Shown here piece after piece: positions 6,617-14,984 of a stretch of 64,000 nt of DNA; positions within the stretch are counted from its first letter, which is position 1; each line of letters begins with the position of its first letter. The notes beneath the pieces are model-generated. The model was not told where the DNA came from, made no database searches, and saw nothing but the letters and a program-made list of their open reading frames with translations. Location: the NCBI RefSeq assembly GCF_004015185.1, contig NZ_CP025746.1, positions 3,303,776 through 3,367,775 of the forward strand, written 5' to 3'. Both the position numbers and the translations under genes were made by a program. The DNA comes from Clostridium manihotivorum (GTDB lineage: Bacteria > Bacillota > Clostridia > Clostridiales > Clostridiaceae).

Positions 6617-8359
6617 ATGGAGAGTGATAATGTGGCAGAAGTTCAAATAATTAAGGCAAATATTGATAGTACAAAAAGTAGAAGACGTGGTAAAATTTTT
6701 GAAAGAGTGAGAGTTGCACCGTACTGTAGAGTTAGTACTGACTCTGAGGAACAAATAAATAGTTATAACTCTCAAGTTTCTCATTATAAATCATTAGTTG
6801 AATCAAAACCAGAATGGTCTCTTGTTGATATCTATGCAGATGAGGGAATAACTGGAACGCAAGTGCTTAAAAGAACAGATTTTCAGCGCATGATAAATGA
6901 TGCACTAGATGGTAAGATTGATTTAATAATTACAAAATCTATTTCAAGATTTGCAAGGAATACATTAGATACATTAAAATATGTTCGATTATTGAAAGAA
7001 CGAAATGTAGCTATTTTATTTGAAAAAGAAAATATTAACACACTAACAATGAATGGTGAAATGCTGTTAGTAATTCTAAGTTCACTAGCACAGCAGGAAG
7101 TTGAATCTACTTCTGCAAATGTTAAAATGGGTTTGAAAATGAAAATGAAAAGAGGGGAGTTAGTAGGATTTCAAGGCTGTTTAGGATATGATTATGATTC
7201 TGTTACCAAAAGTATATCAGTAAATGAGGAAGAAGCAGAGGTAGTTAGGTACATATTTCAAAGATATATTGATGGCGCAGGATGTTTTGTAATAGCAAAA
7301 GAACTAACTAAACTTAAACACAAAACTAAAAGAGGTAATACCAAGTGGGGAGAGAGCACAGTTAGAGGAATTATTAAGAATGAAAAATACAAGGGAGATA
7401 TATTATTAGGAAAAACATTTACTCTTGACCCTATTTCACATAGAAGATTAGAAAATATGGGCGAGGAAGAGAAATATTATCTTAAAGACCATCATGAACC
7501 TATTATATCAGAAGAAATGTTTGAAGAAGCTCAAAGGATACTTAACAAAAGAAGTGAGACAAGCACTACTAAGGGTGTAAGGCAAAAGTATAGTAGAAAA
7601 TACGCTTTTAGTAGTATAATAAAGTGTGCTTTCTGTGGAGCAACAGCGACAAGAAGGACGTGGCATAGCGGATATAATCATGAAAAATATGTGTGGCAAT
7701 GTGTTGTGGCCTGTAAACATGGAAAGAAAAATTGCCCTGATAGTAAGGGTATAAGCGAGGAAATAATTGAACAAGCTTTTGTGGAATCTTTTAATATAAT
7801 GTGCCGAGATAATAAAGAAGTTATAGAAGAGTTTCTGCAAGATGCAGAAAAAAGAATAAATACAACAAACTCAGAAAAAGAATTAAGATCTATTGAGAGG
7901 AAAATAGCGTCGAATGAAGATAAAATAAAAAAACTTTTGGATATGAGAATGGAAGGAGAAATTGATAAAGAAAATTATACATTAAAATATAATGAATTAT
8001 GTGAAACTATAGAAAAACTAAAAGCGGAAAAGTTTGATATGGAATCAAATTTTAAAGATGAAAATATAAATAAGAAAAGAATTGATGAATTTAGAAAGAT
8101 GTTTAATAGTAATAAGCCAATTGAGAAATTTGATAGAGCTGCATTTGATGCTGTTGTAGAAGAAGTTATTCTAGGTGGAGAGACAGAAGAAGGAGAAAAA
8201 AATCCTTATATGATTACATTTGTGTTTAAAACAGGATTGAAAGCATCAAAGGATTGTAGTAAATTTAAAGGAGATTCATCTAGTGAAGAAACGTATTCCT
8301 ATACTGCAAACGAGAGTGAGGAAGCATGTTCCTTATCAACAGACAACACATGTGGATAG
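6617..8359 (+). CDS. large serine recombinase (TndX/TnpX type)
   Basis: A 580-residue site-specific recombinase. The resolvase catalytic domain (about 30-175) has the nucleophile Ser40 in YCRVSTDSEEQ and the conserved SRFARN. The recombinase DNA-binding domain spans about 180-300. A zinc ribbon (CAFCG near 337 and a second Cys pair around 358-373) is followed by a coiled coil near 405-480. These enzymes integrate and excise elements through a 5'-phosphoserine intermediate with a central dinucleotide crossover. The ATG has AGGA at 7 nt; a GTG five codons later with GGAGAG is an alternative start. The acidic, Ser/Thr-rich C-terminal tail (last 40 residues) looks unstructured. The gene is intact. 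Confidence 0.9.
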   Translation: MESDNVAEVQIIKANIDSTKSRRRGKIFERVRVAPYCRVSTDSEEQINSYNSQVSHYKSLVESKPEWSLVDIYADEGITGTQVLKRTDFQRMINDALDGKIDLIITKSISRFARNTLDTLKYVRLLKERNVAILFEKENINTLTMNGEMLLVILSSLAQQEVESTSANVKMGLKMKMKRGELVGFQGCLGYDYDSVTKSISVNEEEAEVVRYIFQRYIDGAGCFVIAKELTKLKHKTKRGNTKWGESTVRGIIKNEKYKGDILLGKTFTLDPISHRRLENMGEEEKYYLKDHHEPIISEEMFEEAQRILNKRSETSTTKGVRQKYSRKYAFSSIIKCAFCGATATRRTWHSGYNHEKYVWQCVVACKHGKKNCPDSKGISEEIIEQAFVESFNIMCRDNKEVIEEFLQDAEKRINTTNSEKELRSIERKIASNEDKIKKLLDMRMEGEIDKENYTLKYNELCETIEKLKAEKFDMESNFKDENINKKRIDEFRKMFNSNKPIEKFDRAAFDAVVEEVILGGETEEGEKNPYMITFVFKTGLKASKDCSKFKGDSSSEETYSYTANESEEACSLSTDNTCG

Positions 8360-8420
8360 TGTTGTATTAATAACAAATAAATAATTGAAACAGGTTAGAA
8401 AACCCACCAAATAAAACCTT

Positions 8421-8468
8421 TTAGAGGATTGGTGTTATTTTAATAATAGCGCTAGTCCTCTAATTTTA
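8421..8468 (+). terminator. terminator at right side of the element
   Basis: A 19-bp stem with G-U pairs runs from TTAGAGGA (8421-8428) to TCCTCTAA (8456-8463), followed by TTTTA. Confidence 0.75.
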
Positions 8469-8585
8469 TGTAAGTGGCACAGCAGCAAGTGAATTTAGAA
8501 ACTCTATACCATCTAAGGATATCTACTTATAAACCTAACTTTCACATTAAAAAGAAAATTTCTTAAGAAATTTAAAATTCTCCTA

Positions 8586-8616
8586 TTGACTGTTCCCCAA
8601 GGGACCGCGTTAGAAT
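8586..8616 (+). promoter_or_regulatory. MerR-type promoter with 19-bp spacer
   Basis: TTGACT (8586-8591) and TAGAAT (8611-8616) are 19 bp apart. This over-long spacing is diagnostic of promoters twisted open by MerR proteins. A TCCC-CAA-GGGA dyad lies in the spacer. The third gene of this operon encodes a MerR protein, so autogenous control is likely. Confidence 0.75.
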
Positions 8617-8645
8617 TTTATCAACCAATACAGTAGGAGATGTTA

Positions 8646-9380
8646 ATGATGGAAGAAAAAATATTACAAGTAACCGATTTAAAAAAATGCTATAAAAACA
8701 CTAATGCCGTTGATGGTATAAGCTTTTCACTAAATAAAGGAGAGATTGTTGCTCTAACTGGACCTAATGGGGCTGGTAAAACTACGACTATTAAGTGTAT
8801 TTTAGGGCTGCTTAGAAAAAATAGTGGAGCTATTGTTATAAATGGAGCAGACAATAAGTCCAAGGATGTAAAATATAAATTAGCTTATATTCCTGAAACA
8901 CCTGATATATATCCAATGCTTACAGTATGGGAGCATCTAAAGTTTATGGCTCTTGTTTATAAAATAAGCAACTGGAGTGATAATGGAGAAAAAATATTAA
9001 CTAAATTTGATTTATTGGATAAGAAAGATGAGCTTGGCAAAAATCTTTCAAAGGGAATGAAACAGAAGCTTTCTATATGCTGTGCCTTAATTCATAATCC
9101 AGAGATTTTTTTTATAGATGAGCCTCTTATAGGGCTTGATCCAAAGGCTGTAAGAGAGTTAAAGGATGCATTTAGAACCTTAAAGGAAGAAGGTAAAACC
9201 CTTCTTATAAGTACTCATATGCTAGATACAGCTGAGAATTTATGTGATAGGATTATTGTTATGAAAAAAGGAAAAGTGCTTGCTGAGGGAACCATAGAAG
9301 AACTTAGAAATAAAATGAAAGTTTCTAAGGATACTTCGCTTGAAGATATATTCTTAGGGGTGACTGAAGATGAGAGATAG
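8646..9380 (+). CDS. ABC transporter ATP-binding protein
   Basis: An ABC-2-type export ATPase of about 244 residues, with Walker A GPNGAGKTT, the ABC signature LSKGMKQKL and Walker B IFFIDEPLIGLDP followed by the switch His in STHML. TAGGAG at 8634-8639 points to ATG 8646 or 8649; ATG 8640 overlaps that site. The last 11 bases overlap the permease start, so the two are translationally coupled. It energises the exporter encoded next. The substrate is unknown; the MerR sensor in the operon suggests a drug-like or peptide compound. Confidence 0.9.
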   Translation: MMEEKILQVTDLKKCYKNTNAVDGISFSLNKGEIVALTGPNGAGKTTTIKCILGLLRKNSGAIVINGADNKSKDVKYKLAYIPETPDIYPMLTVWEHLKFMALVYKISNWSDNGEKILTKFDLLDKKDELGKNLSKGMKQKLSICCALIHNPEIFFIDEPLIGLDPKAVRELKDAFRTLKEEGKTLLISTHMLDTAENLCDRIIVMKKGKVLAEGTIEELRNKMKVSKDTSLEDIFLGVTEDER

Positions 9381-10989
9381 TTCAATTAGAGATTTAACTA
9401 CTTTAGCATATATAGAAATAGTTCAATATAAGAATAACTTTATAGAAGCTTTAAAGCATCCATACACTGCAATAAAAGCTATAGGTTCCTTTCTTTTCCC
9501 TTTTATACTTCTCCTTTTAATATACACGAGAAAGGGCGGAGGCGCCGCAAATATACTGAAAGAAATGATAAAGCCCAATTTATTAGCTGCTATAGCAATG
9601 GCAATATTACTTTTATTATTAATACTGACAATCAAAAATTCTGTGACAAAATATGATCCTTCGCAGTTTATTTCTGCTGATGTGAATTATTTGTTTCCAT
9701 CACCAATAAGCCCAAGAACAATTTATGCCTTTACCATAATAAGAAAATGCATAAAGGGGCTAGTAAGTTCAGTTTTGTTAATTGTAGTTATGGCTATGGC
9801 TATATCAAAGGTATCTGATATTCATATATCTAAGCTGATATATGTTATCATAGCAGTATTAATATTTCCTTTACTGCGAAATGCTTTAATATTTCTTACC
9901 TACACTCTGTCCAATAGATTTAACTTAGGTAAGCTTATTAAATATTGTGTATATGGTTTTACAGGGGTAATAATCGTCTGCTTACTTTATAGTGTTGCAG
10001 GATGCAAAAATATATTAGATACTTTAGTAAACACCTTAAATGGAAGATTCTTTTCGAATATCCCTATTGCAGGCTGGCTAAGGGATGCATTAATAGCTCC
10101 TTTTGTACCTAATAAGGCACCTATAGTTCAAACTATTGCATTAGCTATTGTTACAGCGGCAATGCTACTAGGTGCGATCTACTTTGCCGCTGAATATTAT
10201 GAAGAAGCTGGTGACTCTGTAAACTATCATGAAAAAATCTTAAATACACCTTCAACTAATATTTATGACATAGTGGATAACCTAGAAGATACAAAGAAAA
10301 ATAAGTCTGTTGAAGTTTTTAATACAAAAGAATTTACAGGACCATGGGGTTTTATTTGGAAGAGTTCCATAATAAACAAGAGAACCGCTAAAAAAGGCAG
10401 CGTGTTTGGATACGTAATTGCTTTAATTGCATCAGTGGCTTTATGTTATGTATTAAGAACAAAAGATTTTAACAGTTTTTATCCATTATTCATATTAATA
10501 TTTTTACAAGGAGCTGTTACATCAGCACAAATATCCTCTCCTCTTAAGTATGAGCTTAAAAAACAGTACCTATTTCTCTTGCCAGGAAGTGCTGCTGAAA
10601 AACTTTTAGCACTACATACTAAGCAGATAGTAAATAGTGTTAAAACTGATACCTTGATGCTGCTTCCTCTTATGTTTTTTACTAAAACCTCGGTTTTACA
10701 AGTATTGCTTTTATGGCTTATTGCAGTTACTTCAATAGTCATATGCTATTTTAGTGTTGTAATTACTGTTTTGATTACTCCGCCAAATGACAATGGAAAG
10801 AATTCAATGCTTTCAGCTTTAGTATCTTATATTATGGTTGCACCTGCAGCAGCTACAGCAGCGATAATTGCAATCTATTTGAAAAATGTAATGTTGGCAT
10901 TAGTAATGTTTGTTATAATTTCTATTGTGATTATTATGATAATAATGTTTTTAAGTGACTATTTATTTAGTAAAATTGAACTTAGATAG
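9370..10989 (+). CDS. ABC exporter membrane protein
   Basis: A 539-residue polytopic protein with about 12 hydrophobic segments in two groups (about 30-260 and 335-535), separated by a hydrophilic loop around 275-330. It matches the layout of the putative ABC exporter family that accompanies single ATPases in clostridia. It overlaps the ATPase gene and is followed 21 bp later by the MerR gene, so the three form one operon. The 19-bp-spacer promoter at 8586 probably controls all three. Confidence 0.8.
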   Translation: MRDSSIRDLTTLAYIEIVQYKNNFIEALKHPYTAIKAIGSFLFPFILLLLIYTRKGGGAANILKEMIKPNLLAAIAMAILLLLLILTIKNSVTKYDPSQFISADVNYLFPSPISPRTIYAFTIIRKCIKGLVSSVLLIVVMAMAISKVSDIHISKLIYVIIAVLIFPLLRNALIFLTYTLSNRFNLGKLIKYCVYGFTGVIIVCLLYSVAGCKNILDTLVNTLNGRFFSNIPIAGWLRDALIAPFVPNKAPIVQTIALAIVTAAMLLGAIYFAAEYYEEAGDSVNYHEKILNTPSTNIYDIVDNLEDTKKNKSVEVFNTKEFTGPWGFIWKSSIINKRTAKKGSVFGYVIALIASVALCYVLRTKDFNSFYPLFILIFLQGAVTSAQISSPLKYELKKQYLFLLPGSAAEKLLALHTKQIVNSVKTDTLMLLPLMFFTKTSVLQVLLLWLIAVTSIVICYFSVVITVLITPPNDNGKNSMLSALVSYIMVAPAAATAAIIAIYLKNVMLALVMFVIISIVIIMIIMFLSDYLFSKIELR

Positions 10990-11010
10990 TTTAGCTGAAA
11001 AGAGGTCTAT

Positions 11011-12417
11011 ATGAAAATAAGTGAAGTTATGTCTGTAACAGGACTTACAAAAAAAGCTCTTAATTATTATGAAGAAAACGGATTGATTAAACCATCTGTA
11101 TCACAGGAAAACAGCTATAGAGATTACTCTGAGAAAGATGTGGAGTTATTAATGCAAATAGCAACCTTAAGACGCTTCGGGCTTTCTGTGAAAGAAATTA
11201 AAGCTGCCTTAGAAAGTCCTGAAGCGCTTATGAAGGTTATGCTGGAATACACTGCAAAGCTTTCAAAACAAATTGATGATATGAAAAAGTGCGAAACTGT
11301 TTTGTCCTCTTGTGTTAATAACTTGAAAGAAGATAAAACTGATATTAAAAAAATTACAGATCAAATGAATATATTGAGTAAAGCTCTAGAGATGAGTCAA
11401 AAAGAACGTGAAGGGTTTATGATTGCTGAGATAGAGAGAATCTTTCCAGGGTTTTATGGCAAAGTATTATCCTTTTGCTTCAGCATATTCTTAACAGAGC
11501 CTTTAGACAACAAAGAAAAGGAATCAGCCTGGTTGGATTTAGTTAAAGCTTTGGATAATGCTCCAAATCTAGTGATTCCTGAGGAACTAAAATCAACTAT
11601 AGATACTGATGAGGAAGAGTGGAAGACGCTACAGTACAGAATGACAGAAAATCTAAAAAATGATAAGCCTTCTTCAGATTATAAAGGTATTAATTTTATG
11701 GATATGATGGTTTTTGATATGTCCGAGGAGGAGCAAAAACAATTTGAAAGATTATGTACCTATATTATGCCAGAGGGAAACATTGAGATCATTGGAAAGA
11801 CCTTAGAAGCGGTGGATGAGAGCTTATGTATCTTAAGCTCAAAATATAAAAAAAGAAAAGAAGCTCAATTAATGCGTGAGGAAGAACTCCAAAGGAAGTT
11901 TGAAGAAGAATTTTTAACTGCTGAACCAGCTATTCCTTTAACTATAGTTCATAAGGAAACTATGAATTTTGTTGGGATACACCTTACAAAGTACATTAAT
12001 AAGAAAGACTTTCCTAAGTGTATTAGAGAATTTGGTAACAGAATAGCTAAGATACCTAATGTAGTCAAGGCTGATAAAGTATATCAATTTTCGGGCATAG
12101 ATTCCTTAGGAAAAAATCTAGTACCTGATTCCATATTTTCTTTTGTTTTTGCAGTACAGGTATCAAGCCTTGAAAGTGTTCCTGAGAATATGATAGGTTT
12201 TACACTGCCTGAACATGATTATATATTTTACAAGCATATTGGCACTATGGAAGATTACCAAAAGAGTTTAAATCAAGTTTTTATGTATGATTTAAATGCA
12301 AACAATTATGAAATGGACATGTTCCCATCCTTTGAAATATTCTCTTCTTACATTTGCGAGAAGGAGGACGAGTTAGAAGTTGATATATTTTTTCCGGTTA
12401 GTAGCATAGGAGAATAA
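11011..12417 (+). CDS. MerR family regulator with C-terminal effector-binding domain
   Basis: A 468-residue protein. The MerR winged helix is at residues 1-70 (MSVTGLTKKALNYYEENGLI), a dimerisation helix at about 80-130, and a long middle region of unknown fold at about 140-300. A GyrI/SOUL-like effector-binding domain follows at about 315-465, as in BmrR/TipA-type multidrug sensors. It is roughly twice the usual MerR length because of the middle region. The gene is the last of the ABC operon (AAAGAGG site) and is the likely activator of the 19-bp-spacer promoter in front of it. Confidence 0.85.
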   Translation: MKISEVMSVTGLTKKALNYYEENGLIKPSVSQENSYRDYSEKDVELLMQIATLRRFGLSVKEIKAALESPEALMKVMLEYTAKLSKQIDDMKKCETVLSSCVNNLKEDKTDIKKITDQMNILSKALEMSQKEREGFMIAEIERIFPGFYGKVLSFCFSIFLTEPLDNKEKESAWLDLVKALDNAPNLVIPEELKSTIDTDEEEWKTLQYRMTENLKNDKPSSDYKGINFMDMMVFDMSEEEQKQFERLCTYIMPEGNIEIIGKTLEAVDESLCILSSKYKKRKEAQLMREEELQRKFEEEFLTAEPAIPLTIVHKETMNFVGIHLTKYINKKDFPKCIREFGNRIAKIPNVVKADKVYQFSGIDSLGKNLVPDSIFSFVFAVQVSSLESVPENMIGFTLPEHDYIFYKHIGTMEDYQKSLNQVFMYDLNANNYEMDMFPSFEIFSSYICEKEDELEVDIFFPVSSIGE

Positions 12418-13395
12418 TACATCACTTCAATATTGTGAAAAAGGAATATATCATAATACTGATCTCCACAGGATAGTGATAGATGATTAGTTGCAATTAC
12501 CATGGAAGCATAGAGTTTGTATTTCTAGTAGATTCAAGTGCTAAATTATTTTGCTATATTGGAATATCAAATTGCTATGCTTGCAATTATTGAAAGTAAA
12601 TTCTATAGCTGAAAAATAAAGATTTGCTAAATTCATCTCTATTCAAGGTCTAAATATGATGCAATGGCTGAGTATGATAATTTAATTACACCAGAAATCA
12701 TGATAAGTTTATTCAATAATTTTGAGTATAGATGATCATACAAATTTATGTGTTATTAGCAATATAAGTTTGTTTTATAGAATGCTTGGTGGTAAAATAT
12801 CTTTGATGTTAAATATATCATATAAGTCATATTATGAATATAACAGTTGTTTTGCGTGTATACGTTTTCTGACTCTAATACTATAAAAGTTATAAATACT
12901 ATATATTGAATTATAACTTTGCGGATTTAGTAAATAGGATTACAGTAAACAAGGAAAATAATAATATCATGAATATAATCTAGAATAGCTTTAATTGTTT
13001 CTATTTAGCTTTATAAAAGATTGATTATAGTTAAAAAAAACTCATGTATTTTTATGGAGTAAGTTATTAATTAGTACATTGCTCATACGCTTAGGCGAAA
13101 CATAAATGGCAATACAGAAACCATGCATATTAAGATGTGGAATTTTATACATACAATTAGCAGAATTATGCCAGATTGTTATGGAGAAACAGGTGTCTTT
13201 TGCTGATGATGTTATGTGCATAACAGATCATTATGCTGTGCTTGGCAAGTATACAGCACGTATGTTAGAAAACTTCTTGGCGGTATAATGAGAAAAAGAG
13301 AAAGAGCCATTTGGACAAATTGAAAATAGCATAAAAGTGAAGAATATATAAATTCAATTTTGAATTAAAAGTAATAAATAGAGAGGGAGAGTAAT
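12418..13395. other. gene-poor kilobase, probably decayed DNA
   Basis: No frame with a ribosome site and recognisable product is visible. A 60-codon frame at 13106-13288 has no Shine-Dalgarno site and no family I know. The stretch is AT-rich with scattered stops in all frames, consistent with old gene remnants. Confidence 0.5.
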
Positions 13396-13821
13396 TTGGA
13401 AGTAGAAGAAGTATTAACTATACATGTTAAAATAGATAAAACTATTGAAATGCACAATGAATATGGTGATTCAGTTTTAATGCTTTCATTTAGTGGCAAT
13501 GCAACTGGAAAGTATTTTGAAGGAGAAATATTGCCAGGAGGAATTGATACTCAGATAATTGGTAAGTTTGGGGACAGGCACACATTATCTGCAAGATATA
13601 TGCTTAAAGGCAAGGATCATACTGGTGAAAATTGTGAAATCTTTATAGAGAACAATGGTAATGAAAACACAAAATATAAAGCTGGTCCATTAAGAACTTA
13701 TCCTAAAATTATAACTAATAGTAAGGCTTTGCAATTTCTTAATTATGATATATTAATTGGAGAGTTGGTTGGGACAAACTCTGGCGTAGATATAAAAATA
13801 ATGAGAGTTCTAAATAGTTGA
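13396..13821 (+). CDS. DUF3237 family protein
   Basis: A 141-residue soluble protein. It shows the DUF3237 landmarks GKYFEGEILPGGIDTQI, LSARYMLKGKDHTGE and the C-terminal YPKIITNSKALQFLN. The family is a small beta-rich fold of unknown function, often encoded beside hydrolases or oxidoreductases. The start is a TTG 4-5 nt after GGGAGAG; no ATG fits. The alpha/beta hydrolase gene follows 144 bp later in the same orientation, so a shared small-molecule pathway is possible but only inferred. Confidence 0.75.
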   Translation: MEVEEVLTIHVKIDKTIEMHNEYGDSVLMLSFSGNATGKYFEGEILPGGIDTQIIGKFGDRHTLSARYMLKGKDHTGENCEIFIENNGNENTKYKAGPLRTYPKIITNSKALQFLNYDILIGELVGTNSGVDIKIMRVLNS

Positions 13822-13965
13822 TACTTTTTACTGAAATGCAAAAGTATCTTTTTCATGAATATTAAGTTTATTAGTTTGGTTTGTGTATATGAACTAAATA
13901 TTATTAATTACCTGTATACAAAATATTTAATTTAAACAAGTAATTTGTAAATTTTGGAGGTTATT

Positions 13966-14730
13966 ATGAATAAGTGTATTAAGAAGGAAGTAATTATAAA
14001 CGGCAATGGAAGGAAAATATATGGAGTATCTTATATGCCTGAAAATAAGGAAAAATGCCCAGTAGTTATATTTAGTCATGGCTATAATGGAAATAATAAT
14101 GATTTCGCTATGAACAGTGAGTATTTGGCCACAAATGGTGTTGGAGCATATTGTTTTGATTTTTGTGGAGGCTCTGTTAATTCTAAAAGTGAACTAAAGA
14201 CTAGTGAAATGTCCATATTTACAGAAAAAGAAGATTTATCTGCAGTTATTGATGAAATTAGAAGTTGGGATAATGTGGATGAAGATAATGTGTTTCTATT
14301 TGGTGCAAGCCAAGGTGGTTTGGTAACAGCTTTAGTTGCAGAGGAGCATATGGAAAAGATAAAAGGAATGTTACTTCTATATCCAGCTTTATGTATTGCA
14401 GATAATTGGAATGAAAGATTTCCTACTATTGAAAGCATTCCTGATATACAAGAATTTTGGGGCATGACTTTAGGTAGAATATTTTTTGAATCAATTCATG
14501 GTTATGATGTATTCAAACATATTGGCAAATTTAATAAGAATACATTGATTATGCATGGTGATAAAGATGAAGTTGTACCATTAGAGTATGGGAATAGTGG
14601 ATCAAAGTTATATCCTCATTCAAAATTTGAAGTGTTTCCTGGAGAAGGCCACGGTTTTTCAGAGGCGGGAAATAAGAGAGTGGCTGAAATGACTTACGAA
14701 TTTGTTAAAGAAAATCTTAACAACATGTAG
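13966..14730 (+). CDS. alpha/beta hydrolase
   Basis: A 254-residue cytoplasmic hydrolase of the dienelactone hydrolase/acylaminoacyl-peptidase-like type. The oxyanion region FSHGYNGNNND is near residue 32. The nucleophile elbow is GASQGG (Ser near 111), the acid is in HGDKDEVVPLEYG (Asp near 199) and the catalytic His is in GEGHGFSE (near 230). ATG 13966 is chosen because TTGGAGG at 13954-13960 is its ribosome site. The substrate is unknown; an ester or acyl-peptide is likely. Confidence 0.85.
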   Translation: MNKCIKKEVIINGNGRKIYGVSYMPENKEKCPVVIFSHGYNGNNNDFAMNSEYLATNGVGAYCFDFCGGSVNSKSELKTSEMSIFTEKEDLSAVIDEIRSWDNVDEDNVFLFGASQGGLVTALVAEEHMEKIKGMLLLYPALCIADNWNERFPTIESIPDIQEFWGMTLGRIFFESIHGYDVFKHIGKFNKNTLIMHGDKDEVVPLEYGNSGSKLYPHSKFEVFPGEGHGFSEAGNKRVAEMTYEFVKENLNNM

Positions 14731-14853
14731 GGTATTTATAAATTATACTTTAAGTAAAAACTTGAAAGTGTAGTTACATTAATTATTGTTTCTATATTTA
14801 TAAAAAATATTATCAGGATTTTTGGCAAAACGCTGAAGATATAAGAAAATAGA

Positions 14854-14891
14854 AAGCACATAATCAGATGAAATATTCTGATTATGTGCTT
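14854..14891. terminator. bidirectional terminator between convergent genes
   Basis: A perfect 15-bp stem (14854-14868 with 14877-14891) has an 8-nt loop, with T-rich DNA on the plus side and A-rich on the other. It serves the hydrolase and the ABC permease that converge here. Confidence 0.85.
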
Positions 14892-14984
14892 TTCTTGAGC
14901 TTTAAGCACTGTAGAAAGTATTCTTAGCTAAGATATTGATGAAAGATAGCTTCTTTATGTGAAAGCAATATTGTGTAGCTTGAA

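Larger units (their letters stand above)
4970..8470 (+). mobile_element. serine-recombinase integrative element (approximate limits)
   Basis: This co-oriented block holds sigma-like and region-2-like regulators of the kind found in Tn916-family elements (orf7/orf8), a structured RNA, a SHOCT-like microprotein and a large serine recombinase. Strong terminators bound it on both sides. There are no conjugation or resistance genes, so it is either a minimal integrative element or the regulatory-integration end of a decayed one. The exact attL/attR are not visible, and I found no direct repeat at both edges that I trust. Confidence 0.6.

Noticed and set aside
13106..13288. 60-codon open frame as a gene
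   Set aside because: No Shine-Dalgarno site, no recognisable domain, and it lies in a decayed-looking stretch.
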